From contig JACMLY010000010.1 of assembly GCA_014379345.1 (NCBI GenBank), positions 62,001 through 126,000 on the forward strand: DNA of 64,000 bases. The letters run 5' to 3'. The DNA is from Chitinophagaceae bacterium. GTDB lineage: Bacteria > Bacteroidota > Bacteroidia > Chitinophagales > Chitinophagaceae. A model generated the notes under the pieces. That model saw only the letters and a list, made by a program, of their open reading frames with translations. It was not told the DNA's origin and made no database searches. Positions 51,254 to 60,184 of the stretch are shown one piece after another; within the stretch, counting starts at the first letter, position 1; each line of letters begins with the position of its first letter. Both the position numbers and the translations under genes were made by a program.

Positions 51254-53212
51254 GTGCAGAAATTCAAATTCTTTTATTGCAATAAAAGGCGGTTTTTCCG
51301 TTTTGCGCTCTATACATTTGGTTTACTATTTTGCTGCAACTGTTTTAATTCCACCCACGCACAATGCCCCTCGAACATTGATTTTGAAACGGGAACTTTC
51401 AACGGCTGGACCTGTTATACCGGCTACGTGGCTGCCATCGGAGGTCAGAATGTGATCAACCTCTCGCCGGGACCACCGGCTGTCGACCGGCATGTGATGA
51501 TCCCTGCAGGGAGCGGCATCGATTATTATGGCGGGTTTCCGACCAGTTGTCCCAATGGCAGTGGTTATTCCATACGCCTGGGTAATGACCAGGCAGGTAC
51601 ACAGGGAGATGGCATCTCCTACGAATTCACCATTCCGGCCGGCAAAGATGTCTATTCTCTTATTTATCATTACGCAGTGGTATTCCAGGATCCCAATCAC
51701 CAGGAATTTGAACAACCAAGACTGGAACTCGAAATAAAAAATATCACGGACGATAAGGTCATCGATTGTTCGTCCTTTACTTTTATTCCTTATGGATCTC
51801 TGCTTCCCGGATTTTTTGAGTCGCCCAATGCGGGCGGTGACACTCCTGTGTGGTGTAAAGACTGGACGGCGGTTTCTATTAATCTAAATGGACATGCAGG
51901 AAAAACCATCCGGCTTTTTTTTAAGACTGCAGACTGTACCTTCCGAAGACATTTCGGTTATGCATATGTTGACGTGAACTCGGAATGCAGTGGTGAGTTT
52001 GTAGGCGCCACTTATTGCCCCGATGACACCGCGGTCAATGTGGTTGCACCATATGGTTATAGCGATTATACATGGTACAACAGTACATTCACACAAGTGC
52101 TTGGTAGAGCTCAGACACTTACCTTAAAGCCACCTCCTGCTGTCGGTACCAACATAGCTGTAAAAGTGGTGCCTTATCACGGTTATGGCTGCCTGGATAC
52201 TTTTTATGCGAAACTGATCGATACCTTAACCGTAACTTCTGTAGCAGGAAAAAATAGTTTCTCATGTAACCGTGCGCCCGTGCATATTGGGGCCAATCCC
52301 AAGCCTGGTTTGGTTTACGAGTGGAAACCGGCCACCGGCTTAAGCAATCCGAATATTGCCAACCCGCTGGCATCGCCGGCTTCATCCACTACCTATGTAC
52401 TTACAACCAGGAACAGTGGTGGTGGTTGCGTTGATACCGATACAGTACTCGTTGAGGCTTCTGTTATAGACAATTCTTTGCAGTTGATCGGCAAGGCAGC
52501 CTTTTGTGTCGATAGTGATGATAGTGCTATTTTGAAAGTTCATTTGATAGATAGCATACAATGGTATAGAGATAATATTCTTATCAGCAGGGCTAACCAG
52601 GAGCGGTACCGGGTTACCCGAAGCGGTGAATACCATGCAATGCTTTACAATAACAAGGGTTGCAGCATGGCAACCGCAAAGCAAAAAATTATTATTGAAA
52701 GTCCGCAAAAGGGAATTGTCTACCCCATGCAATATGCCGTCATCGATATGCCGCTTACTTTAAAGGCAAGGCAATTCGGCGCAACCGTTTTATGGACTCC
52801 CGGCATCAACCTGGACAACCGCTCAATCTACTCTCCCATATTTAAAGGCGGATCGGAACAATTGTACACGATCGCAATAACCACGAGTAGCGGGTGTTTA
52901 ACAATAGATACACAACTGGTAAGGGCAGTAAAGCAAATTGACGTGGTGGTACCCAATGCTTTTACTCCTAATAATGATGGCCGGAATGATTTTTTGCGGC
53001 CAATTCTTATGGGTATAGTAGAGCTGCGTTATTTCAGAATTTACAACCGATGGGGACAGTTATTGTTTGAATCAAAATCGGAAAGGCCAGGCTGGGACGG
53101 CACATTTAAAGGCCATAGACTTGCCACCCAGGCTGTGGTGTGGGCAATGGAGGGAAAGGGGGTAGACGGTAAGATCTATATACGCAAAGGCACCAGTATA
53201 CTGGGCAGATAG
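51254..53212 (+). CDS. Secreted protein with gliding-motility-associated C-terminal domain
   Basis: A 652-residue exported protein. N-terminal hydrophobic segment (about residues 13-30) ends near THAQ. The first part (about 40-240) looks like a lectin/jelly-roll-type domain. The middle carries PKD/Ig-like repeats such as GCLDTFYAKLIDTLTV and CVDTDTVLVEASV, with paired cysteines. The end (about 560-652), with AFTPNNDGRNDFL, FRIYNRWGQLLFES and GWDGTFKGH, is the CHU_C type B sorting signal of the type IX secretion system. It is probably an adhesin or surface protein. GTG at 51254 is the best start, with a GGG/AGG upstream. Confidence 0.88.
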   Translation: MQKFKFFYCNKRRFFRFALYTFGLLFCCNCFNSTHAQCPSNIDFETGTFNGWTCYTGYVAAIGGQNVINLSPGPPAVDRHVMIPAGSGIDYYGGFPTSCPNGSGYSIRLGNDQAGTQGDGISYEFTIPAGKDVYSLIYHYAVVFQDPNHQEFEQPRLELEIKNITDDKVIDCSSFTFIPYGSLLPGFFESPNAGGDTPVWCKDWTAVSINLNGHAGKTIRLFFKTADCTFRRHFGYAYVDVNSECSGEFVGATYCPDDTAVNVVAPYGYSDYTWYNSTFTQVLGRAQTLTLKPPPAVGTNIAVKVVPYHGYGCLDTFYAKLIDTLTVTSVAGKNSFSCNRAPVHIGANPKPGLVYEWKPATGLSNPNIANPLASPASSTTYVLTTRNSGGGCVDTDTVLVEASVIDNSLQLIGKAAFCVDSDDSAILKVHLIDSIQWYRDNILISRANQERYRVTRSGEYHAMLYNNKGCSMATAKQKIIIESPQKGIVYPMQYAVIDMPLTLKARQFGATVLWTPGINLDNRSIYSPIFKGGSEQLYTIAITTSSGCLTIDTQLVRAVKQIDVVVPNAFTPNNDGRNDFLRPILMGIVELRYFRIYNRWGQLLFESKSERPGWDGTFKGHRLATQAVVWAMEGKGVDGKIYIRKGTSILGR

Positions 53213-53484
53213 GTTGCATAGCGATCACTGCGCAAATACAATTTCAACAAAACATTTTGGGTCACTGTGTTTTGCTCGCGAATGGTGTGTTGAAGACCAT
53301 TCAATAGCTTGCCGGATCAGCTTTCTGTAGTATCATAGCTGATAGTGGAAATCGGGTTGAAAACATCATAGAACGGCTGGCGTTCAAATCCATGCCCATT
53401 CTTTTCATGATTTATTGAATATTCTTTTTTAGACAATCAATCCACAACACACCTGTTGCCTTGTTGGAGTATTAAGTTGAATAC
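53213..53484. other. Gap without recognisable gene
   Basis: No protein-coding frame with a recognisable domain, RNA gene or strong hairpin was seen between the secreted-protein gene and the family III element. Confidence 0.5.
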
Positions 53485-53551
53485 TTTTCTTTGTGTCTTA
53501 GTGCCTTTGTGGCAATATTCCAGCCGCGAAGACACGGAGATACAAAGAAAA
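53485..53551. repeat. Family III inverted repeat (copy 2)
   Basis: TTTTCTTTGTGTCTTAGTGC and GTGCCTTTGTGGC face GCGAAGACACGGAGATACAA. It uses the same words as 18787-18841 with slightly degenerated arms. It lies 66 bases beyond the stop of hutU, in the convergent gap. Confidence 0.75.
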
Positions 53552-53617
53552 AATGCTACCCGGATTTCAAAACTGAGGCATATTATTTTGTTTATCCCTG
53601 TGCATCCAATAATAAAT

Positions 53618-55300
53618 TCAGGATTGGTCTAGCCTGTTCAATAAATCCAAATTAAATTCTCTTGCAGTATCTTTTGCGATATCATACCCTGCATCTGCAT
53701 GCCTGATAACGCCCAGGCCCGGATCATTTCTTAATACACGGCCCAATCTTGTTGCGGCTTCGGCAGTTCCATCAGCAACGATCACCATACCTGCATGAAT
53801 GCTGTACCCCATCCCCACTCCACCGCCATGATGCAGGCTTACCCAGCTTGCGCCGCCAGCAGTGTTTATCAATGCATTCAATACAGGCCAATCGGCAACT
53901 GCATCGCTGCCATCAAGCATAGCTTCTGTTTCGCGGTTGGGTGAGGCCACAGAACCGGTATCAAGATGATCCCGGCCAATGACGATCGGTGCTTTTACCT
54001 TGCCGGTTCTAACCAATTCGTTGAATGCCAGGCCAGCTTTTTCACGCTCTCCTTGTCCGAGCCAGCAGATACGTGCAGGCAATCCCTGGAATGCAATTTT
54101 TTTCTGAGCAAGGTCGAGCCAGCGGATCAGTGTTTTATTTTGCGGAAATAATTGGCGAACAACTTCATCCGTGACTGCAATATCGTTTGGATCTCCACTC
54201 AGAGCGGCCCATCGAAATGGACCCTTACCCTCGCAGAATAAAGGACGGATATATGCCGGAACAAATCCGGGAAAATCAAAAGCATTTTCCAGCCCTTTTT
54301 CCTTTGCCCTTGCACGGATATTATTACCATAATCAAAAGTGATCGCTCCCCGTTTTTGTAACTCGAGCATGAGTTCCACATGACGATACATGGAACGATA
54401 AGCATACTCTATATACTGTTCTGGCTTTTGCTCGCGAAGAATATTTGCCTGTTCATAAGAAATTTCATGCGGCCAGTAACCGATCAGGGGATCGTGTGCC
54501 GAGGTTTGATCAGTAAGAGTATCAGGAACAATATTTCTTTCTAATAATCTTTCAAGAAGATGAATCGCATTGCAGACAACACCTACTGATAGTGGCTGCC
54601 CCTTTTTCTTTGCCTGCAGTACACAATCGATGGCTTCATCAATATCCTCAAACAGCAAATCACAATATTTTGTTTCCAGGCGTTTTTCAATGCGCCATTT
54701 CTCAACTTCTGCAATTAATGCCACTCCTTCGTTCATTGTAATAGCGAGCGGTTGTGCGCCACCCATCCCACCAAGACCGGCAGTTACATTCAATGTGCCT
54801 TTTAATGATCCGCCAAAATGTTTATCGGCTGCCGCAGCATACGTTTCATATGTCCCCTGAACAATTCCCTGCGATCCGATGTATATCCATGAACCTGCTG
54901 TCATCTGTCCGTACATCATCAATCCTTTTTTTTCCAGCTCATCAAAATGTTTCCAGTTAGCCCAATTTGGAACAAGCTGCGAATTTGATAACAATATTCT
55001 TGGCGAATCTTTGTGCGTTTTTAAAATGCCTACAGGCTTGCCGCTTTGGATCAGCAGGGTTTCATCTTCATCCAGATCTTTTAATGCTTTAATGATAAGA
55101 TCAAGCGATTCGAAATTCCTTGCGGCTTTTCCCCGGCCGCCATAAACGATCAGATCATCGGGTCGTTCGGCAACTTCGGGATTTAAGTTGTTCAGCAGCA
55201 TGCGCAACGCCGCCTCCTGTATCCAGCCCTTGCACTGCAGTTGTAACCCGGTAGGTGTTTTATATTTTACGGGATCGTAGCTTCTGATGGTTGTTGACAT
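53618..55300 (-). CDS. hutU: Urocanate hydratase
   Basis: A 560-residue cytoplasmic NAD+-dependent enzyme that converts urocanate to imidazolone-5-propionate, step two of histidine degradation. [46 protein letters not shown] and the catalytic-type cysteine in [15 protein letters not shown] are all present. Length (about 556) is typical. It lies on the same strand as hutH, with a di-haem peroxidase gene in between, while hutI and hutG are about 28 kb away. The gap of 69 bases to the peroxidase gene suggests cotranscription. Confidence 0.95.
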   Translation of the reverse strand: MSTTIRSYDPVKYKTPTGLQLQCKGWIQEAALRMLLNNLNPEVAERPDDLIVYGGRGKAARNFESLDLIIKALKDLDEDETLLIQSGKPVGILKTHKDSPRILLSNSQLVPNWANWKHFDELEKKGLMMYGQMTAGSWIYIGSQGIVQGTYETYAAAADKHFGGSLKGTLNVTAGLGGMGGAQPLAITMNEGVALIAEVEKWRIEKRLETKYCDLLFEDIDEAIDCVLQAKKKGQPLSVGVVCNAIHLLERLLERNIVPDTLTDQTSAHDPLIGYWPHEISYEQANILREQKPEQYIEYAYRSMYRHVELMLELQKRGAITFDYGNNIRARAKEKGLENAFDFPGFVPAYIRPLFCEGKGPFRWAALSGDPNDIAVTDEVVRQLFPQNKTLIRWLDLAQKKIAFQGLPARICWLGQGEREKAGLAFNELVRTGKVKAPIVIGRDHLDTGSVASPNRETEAMLDGSDAVADWPVLNALINTAGGASWVSLHHGGGVGMGYSIHAGMVIVADGTAEAATRLGRVLRNDPGLGVIRHADAGYDIAKDTAREFNLDLLNRLDQS

Positions 55301-55369
55301 GCGGAATTATATATTCCAAAATTATGAACTAAACCTTATCCTTTTTTTGAAACGCAGAACCAACCGTTT

Positions 55370-57334
55370 CTAATATTCTCCTCCTATTTTTCTCTTATTG
55401 ATCCCCACAAATTTCCCTTTCAGCTCGGGTAACCGTTTAGGTGCGCTTGCAGCGCTGGTATCATTGAGCGCATGAATAAAGAGAACTAGATCTCTCTTTT
55501 CTATTTCAGTCAATTTAAGTTCGATCGGTATTAAAGTAAGGAAAGGAAGACCCGCCATATCTGGCTTGAAATCCTTTCTGAATTTATTTCCTCCGGCATG
55601 ATCATAAAATTCAATGACCTGTTCAAGGGTTTTATAAGCGCCATTATGCATATAGGGTGCGGTCAACGCGCTGTTTCGGACCGTAGGTGTTTTGAATGAG
55701 AACTTTGTATACCCATTGCCGGTAACTTTGAAGAGGCCGCCATCGGGATCTATCTTATATTTTTCCATGGTATCTTTTTCAGGCACGCCGAGGGAATGAT
55801 GATCGGTGATATCGTAAAAAGGCGGTAAGGAACCATTGAAAAGCGGCGCAAAATGACATGTACCGCATCGCGCTTTTCCCATATACACATTAAAGCCGCT
55901 GATTTCTTCGGGGCTGAGTTTGGTAGCATCACCCCGCATGTATTGATCGAAACGGCTGTTTAGGCCATTTACGGTTCGTTCATAAACACCAATCGCATTT
56001 TTTACATGTTCACGACCGATGCCATTCTTTTTCGTTTCGACAAATGCTTTATTAAATAACGCCACATATTCGGGACTTGAATTGATCCTTTCAATGACAC
56101 GGTCGAATGAGCTATGCAGTTCATCAGGATTGTTAACCACGGAATCCAATTGATCCTCTAATGAAGATGCGCGTTGATCCCAGAATGTTTTCTTTTGAAA
56201 ACCCGAATTGATGACTGTAGGTGAATTACGTGCCAGATCTTTTTCGCGCTCGAAAGCGGTTGCTTTTCTCAGCCCGTCAGTAAAAGCCATATTTGGATTA
56301 TGGCACGAAGCACAGGCTCTTTGATTATTATCGGAAAGAATGGGATCAAAGAACAGCAATTCACCCAGCTTTGCTTTTTCAGCCGAGTAATAAGCGGCTG
56401 TATTGGGCGCGAAGAAATCTACATTGAACACATTTTTATCATAGATATACTTTGCGTCCTGCCTGATGGCGGACCATTTTGGCTTGAAAGGAATTTTTAA
56501 TTCAGATTGAAGATCATTTAAGAGGAGCGATAACGGTATCAGACAATTCCTGATAAAATACATACGATTAAAATTGTTATAAGATTTATTTTCTGACAGG
56601 AACTCTTTTGTTTGTGCTGACAAGCCGATCCATTTGTTGAGTAAGGTTTGCCGGGAGGAAGGTAATTGTTTGAAAAGCTCATTTGCATACAGTAACCAGC
56701 TATCCATTGATCCGTTTAAGGAAGGTATTCCGGCCTCTTCAATAATAAAATCACTGTTTGCGATGTCCAGCATGCTGATACGGAATATTTCTATCCTCAA
56801 TGCATCAAATACCCCGGAAGCATTGAGATTGGATAAATGAGTCCGGTATTTCATTTCACGCAAAACCTGCCGGTACCTGGTGGTAGCATCCATTATAAAT
56901 GCGATCTGTGCCAGGGTATCATCTTTGGAATACTCTTTTTTTAATACACTGTCAGCTTCATTGCCAATAGGGCCGGTAAACAGCCAATGGTTGGGAATAA
57001 AACTAAAAAAACCTTTACGTTCACTCTTCTCAAACTGGAAAGGACTGACTAATCTCTTATAATATAATTCGGGCTCAAAATAGATCAGCAAGCCTGCCGC
57101 CTTTTTAAAATAGTAGGCGAGTTCTTCGTATTTGCGTTCGCGCACCGCATAACTGCTATCGTAAAAATAAATGGGATACACTTTAAGAAAGGAATCTAAA
57201 GATGTTATATTCTGAACATATAAATTAGAAATCGAACTGATCGCCGGGGCCAACGTGTTTTTGTCATTTACCAGTTTCATTGAGGAAGAACAAATAACTG
57301 CAATGATCACAAATAGGAAGAGCACCTGTTTCAT
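55370..57334 (-). CDS. Di-haem cytochrome c peroxidase with extra N-terminal domain
   Basis: A 654-residue exported protein with signal peptide MKQVLFLFVIIAVICS. Residues about 25-310 form an unrecognised, mostly helical domain. The C-terminal half (about 320-640) is a bacterial cytochrome c peroxidase/MauG-type domain with haem sites CASCH (341-345) and CGTCH (490-494), plus NSPTVIN and VRNSALTAPYMHNGAYKTL. It should reduce peroxide or oxidise another protein in the periplasm. ATG at 57334 starts the signal peptide. It sits between hutH and hutU, an odd place functionally. Confidence 0.88.
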   Translation of the reverse strand: MKQVLFLFVIIAVICSSSMKLVNDKNTLAPAISSISNLYVQNITSLDSFLKVYPIYFYDSSYAVRERKYEELAYYFKKAAGLLIYFEPELYYKRLVSPFQFEKSERKGFFSFIPNHWLFTGPIGNEADSVLKKEYSKDDTLAQIAFIMDATTRYRQVLREMKYRTHLSNLNASGVFDALRIEIFRISMLDIANSDFIIEEAGIPSLNGSMDSWLLYANELFKQLPSSRQTLLNKWIGLSAQTKEFLSENKSYNNFNRMYFIRNCLIPLSLLLNDLQSELKIPFKPKWSAIRQDAKYIYDKNVFNVDFFAPNTAAYYSAEKAKLGELLFFDPILSDNNQRACASCHNPNMAFTDGLRKATAFEREKDLARNSPTVINSGFQKKTFWDQRASSLEDQLDSVVNNPDELHSSFDRVIERINSSPEYVALFNKAFVETKKNGIGREHVKNAIGVYERTVNGLNSRFDQYMRGDATKLSPEEISGFNVYMGKARCGTCHFAPLFNGSLPPFYDITDHHSLGVPEKDTMEKYKIDPDGGLFKVTGNGYTKFSFKTPTVRNSALTAPYMHNGAYKTLEQVIEFYDHAGGNKFRKDFKPDMAGLPFLTLIPIELKLTEIEKRDLVLFIHALNDTSAASAPKRLPELKGKFVGINKRKIGGEY

Positions 57335-57470
57335 ATTACAAGGTTTATTGGGGAGAAGAAAACAGCTTACATACAAATCTTATGATTTTCCTCCGGATAT
57401 TTCATCACCAATTTAGGTAAGATCAGCGGTTATCGCTGAAATCGACAAAATCATTCATTTTCGTTGCTGG

Positions 57471-59072
57471 TTATAGAGCAAACCCGTGAAAGTTTTCATT
57501 TAACTCAATGTGCCTTGTTAAAGCAAATGCATTCAGGTTCTCCACAAATGAAAAATCCCTGATGATAGAAGTGATTTTATTAATATCATCTGCAAAGATC
57601 CGGTCTTCTTCGGCAAAGCCGACAAATTCCCTGACGTGATCATGCGCAAATTCCAGGATGGCGCTGCTTTTTAATGGCCTGCGGAATTCGATTGCCTGGC
57701 AAGCGCTCAACAATTCAATCGCAAGAATGTATTCGAGGTTGTCGAGCACCTGGTTGAGTTTTCTTCCACTGATACTTCCCATGCTTACATGATCTTCCTG
57801 CCCGAGCGATGTTGGAATACTGTCGGCACTTGCAGGAAAACAAAGTGTTTTATTCTCAGTGACCAGGGCTGCCGTTGTATACTGTGGTATCATAAAACCG
57901 CTGTTCAATCCAACATTCCTCATTAACAACATTGGCAGGCCCCACTTCCCTTCGAGTAATAAATAACATCGCCTGTCTGAAATATTTCCTGCCTCTGCCG
58001 CCGCAAAGCAGGCATAGTCCAACGGCAAGGCCAATGGCTGTCCGTGAAAATTTCCGCCACTGATGGTATCCTCAGCAGAAAAAATAACAGGATTATCTGT
58101 TACTGAATTCAATTCAATTTCGGTCAATTCCTTTAAATGCGACCATGCATTCCGGGATGCACCATGCACCTGGGGCATACAACGTAATGAATAGGGATCC
58201 TGTACCCGCCCGCAATCTATATGACTTTGCATGATCGCAGAATCATGAAGCAAGAGCCGAAGCCGTTGCGCCACAAGTTTATTTCCTTCGAAAGGCCTGA
58301 GACCATGCAATCTTTCATCAAAAGGCGCTTTGGTACCCGTCAGTGCTTCCAGGCTCATAGCCCCGATTATATCCGCGGCTTCCAGACAATTGTGTAAACG
58401 TTGTACAGCTTTTATCGCAAACGCAAGTATGAATTGCGTACCGTTGATCAGCGCCAGCCCCTCCTTAGGCCCAAGTTGAATCGGTTTTAAATTGAATTTA
58501 CCCAACGCATCACCCGATTTCATCCGCATCCATCCATCTCCATTCGCGCCCATTTGCGTCCCCCCATTCGCGTTCATTAGCGTTTCCCCAAGGCCGATCA
58601 ATGGTAAAAACAAATGCGCCAGCGGAGCCAGGTCTCCCGAGGCACCCACGCTTCCTTTTTCAGGAACAACGGGTATCACATCATTTTCAATATGCCAGAT
58701 GATCCTTTTCAGGGTTTGCAATTGTACTCCGGAATATCCCTGTGCCAATGCGTGAACTTTAGTGATCAGCATCAATTTCGCAATTTCAACCGGGATAGCG
58801 TTTCCTACTCCCACGCTATGGCTTTGCAGGATCTTATATTGGAGGGTCCTTGTATCTTCTTCAGAAATTTTAGTATTGGCGAGAATACCGAAACCTGTAT
58901 TGATGCCGTAGACTGTTTTGTCTTCAGCCACGATCTTTTGAACAGCTTGTTGAGAAGCCTGCATCCGCAAAATGGTATCGGATGATAGAATGGCTTTTTG
59001 TTTTCCTGATGCAATTCTTATGGCAATACCAACAGTGAGATGATCTTTTCCGTATCTGAATTCTGTATTCAT
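57471..59072 (-). CDS. hutH: Histidine ammonia-lyase
   Basis: A 533-residue cytoplasmic enzyme that deaminates histidine to urocanate. The MIO cofactor is formed from ASG at residues 144-146 in GSVGASGDLAPLAHL; other hallmarks are YGINTGFG, PKEGLALINGTQ, QDPYSLRCMPQVHGA and SLGQEDHVSMGS. Between LIGLGE and KPIQLGPKEG there is a longer-than-usual stretch containing NANGGTQMGANGDG, encoded by short DNA repeats (58541-58582). ATG at 59072 gives the normal N-terminus; the extension to 59141 is rejected. Upstream is a palindrome TTTTGATCAAAA (59133-59144). Confidence 0.94.
   Translation of the reverse strand: MNTEFRYGKDHLTVGIAIRIASGKQKAILSSDTILRMQASQQAVQKIVAEDKTVYGINTGFGILANTKISEEDTRTLQYKILQSHSVGVGNAIPVEIAKLMLITKVHALAQGYSGVQLQTLKRIIWHIENDVIPVVPEKGSVGASGDLAPLAHLFLPLIGLGETLMNANGGTQMGANGDGWMRMKSGDALGKFNLKPIQLGPKEGLALINGTQFILAFAIKAVQRLHNCLEAADIIGAMSLEALTGTKAPFDERLHGLRPFEGNKLVAQRLRLLLHDSAIMQSHIDCGRVQDPYSLRCMPQVHGASRNAWSHLKELTEIELNSVTDNPVIFSAEDTISGGNFHGQPLALPLDYACFAAAEAGNISDRRCYLLLEGKWGLPMLLMRNVGLNSGFMIPQYTTAALVTENKTLCFPASADSIPTSLGQEDHVSMGSISGRKLNQVLDNLEYILAIELLSACQAIEFRRPLKSSAILEFAHDHVREFVGFAEEDRIFADDINKITSIIRDFSFVENLNAFALTRHIELNENFHGFAL
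58541..58582. repeat. Word repeat inside hutH coding sequence
   Basis: Four copies of CATTCGCG or a variant (CATTTGCG, CATTAGCG) start at 58541, 58551, 58565 and 58575 on the plus strand. They lie in frame within hutH and encode the NANGGTQMGANG segment. The style (8-base word with varied spacer) is the same as that of the intergenic word repeats in this window. Confidence 0.7.
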
Positions 59073-59132
59073 GAGCAAAACTATAATTTCCAAAAATAAT
59101 CTTTTGATCGGATGGATGACTTGTAGGTTTAT

Positions 59133-59144
59133 TTTGATCAAAAA
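59133..59144. promoter_or_regulatory. 12-bp palindrome between hutH and Cys-rich gene
   Basis: TTTTGATCAAAA is a perfect palindrome 61 bases upstream of hutH and 56 bases before the divergent Cys-rich gene. It could be an operator for a dimeric regulator. Only one copy was seen, so the assignment is weak. Confidence 0.3.
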
Positions 59145-59199
59145 TTATAATTCTCTAAATAATTTTTAATGCCGGTTGTCTTTTATATTTTTGAATAAC

Positions 59200-59622
59200 A
59201 TGCGTGTATTGCTTTTCATCCCTGTATTAGTTTTATTTCTTTCCAATGTTCCATTTGTTCAACGGATACCATTGGAAAGAATGATAGCCATGATGCAGAA
59301 CAATGAGAATTGCGGAGATTCAAAAGACTGCGTCCGTAATAACGAAAATTTCCAGGCGAGTTGCAGCCGGGAAGAACTGGCGCGTGATCAAACATGCATT
59401 GAAGAAACTACCATCCAGGATCCTGCAAGCGATGATTGCTGCCAGAAAACAGAAACGACGTGTGTCTGCATTTGCTGTTTCCAGTTTGCGGCACCGTTAC
59501 AAGCCATCACTGATTTTCAATTTGACTGCACCGTATCTTCAAATATTTCATCACGCTTTATAGTTGGTCATGTAAAAGATCCACATATAGGTGCTCCCTG
59601 GCAGCCACCCGACCTGGTTTAA
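59200..59622 (+). CDS. Cys-rich exported protein of unknown function
   Basis: A 140-residue protein. A hydrophobic start (MRVLLFIPVLVLFLSNVPF) may be a signal peptide or anchor. The central part is rich in Cys (NCGDSKDC, DDCCQKTETTCVCICCFQF), followed by a Phe/Thr-rich stretch and HIGAPWQPPDLV. The cysteines may bind metal or form disulfides. No family is recognised. ATG at 59200 is chosen as it opens the hydrophobic segment. A second Cys-rich gene follows 55 bases later, so the two may form an operon. Confidence 0.55.
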   Translation: MRVLLFIPVLVLFLSNVPFVQRIPLERMIAMMQNNENCGDSKDCVRNNENFQASCSREELARDQTCIEETTIQDPASDDCCQKTETTCVCICCFQFAAPLQAITDFQFDCTVSSNISSRFIVGHVKDPHIGAPWQPPDLV

Positions 59623-59677
59623 TAAATATCATGTTCTATTTGTCGGTTCTTACTTATTAAACACAAACATTTTCATT

Positions 59678-59854
59678 ATGAAAAAGATGATTTTAGTGGC
59701 GCTGGCTGCTGCCTTATCAGCCGGATCCATCAGCACAAGTTATGCTCAGCAGGATCCCAAATGCAAAAAAGAATGCTGTAAGAAATGCAAGGAAGATTGC
59801 AGCAAAAAATGCGACGATAAGAAAAGTTGCAGTAAGGAGGCAGCTAAAGCCTGA
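59678..59854 (+). CDS. Small exported Cys/Lys-rich (metallothionein-like) peptide
   Basis: A 58-residue peptide with signal peptide MKKMILVALAAALSAGSIST and cleavage near SYAQ. The mature part has eight cysteines in about 24 residues, in groups such as CKKECCKKCKEDC and CDDKKSC, with many lysines. This resembles a metal-binding peptide, but no known metallothionein family is claimed. A strong terminator follows. Its neighbour at 59200 is also Cys-rich, suggesting a common metal-related role. Confidence 0.65.
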   Translation: MKKMILVALAAALSAGSISTSYAQQDPKCKKECCKKCKEDCSKKCDDKKSCSKEAAKA

Positions 59855-59890
59855 GTATCGGTTTATAATTACAATGAAGTATTGTATCAC

Positions 59891-59926
59891 AATAATCGCC
59901 CCCATTGCGGGGCGATTATTTTTTTC
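59891..59926 (+). terminator. Rho-independent terminator of the Cys-rich operon
   Basis: A perfect 12-bp stem AATAATCGCCCC (59891-59902) pairs with 59909-59920, followed by a T-run to 59925. Confidence 0.9.
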
Positions 59927-59988
59927 CGTATGATTGATTTGTTCGTATTTTCATTCTGAAGAAGAGGTAGGAAGAATCATTGGCATGC

Positions 59989-60107
59989 GTCCCTTTGTGC
60001 GTTACCTCTGTGGTTTAAACTTTGGTCTTACACAGATGGGGCCTCTTCTAATGCAAGAGTTTTTTAACCACATAGGCGAAGGAAGTAAAGCACAGAGGCG
60101 CACAGAG
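59989..60107. repeat. Family IV inverted repeat (copy 5)
   Basis: Arms with CTTTGTGCGT, CCTCTGTGGTTTAAAC and TTTTTTAACCAC, GCACAGAGGCGCACAGAG. The loop on the minus strand reads CTCTTGCATTAGAAGAGGCC then TGTAAGACCAAA, nearly the loop of 36230-36270, so this copy is inverted with respect to it. Confidence 0.87.
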
Positions 60108-60184
60108 AAAAATAAAAAGTGATAAACAGTCAACATAACTTGTAACAAATAATTCACCACTCACCACATACCAAATAACTGTTC

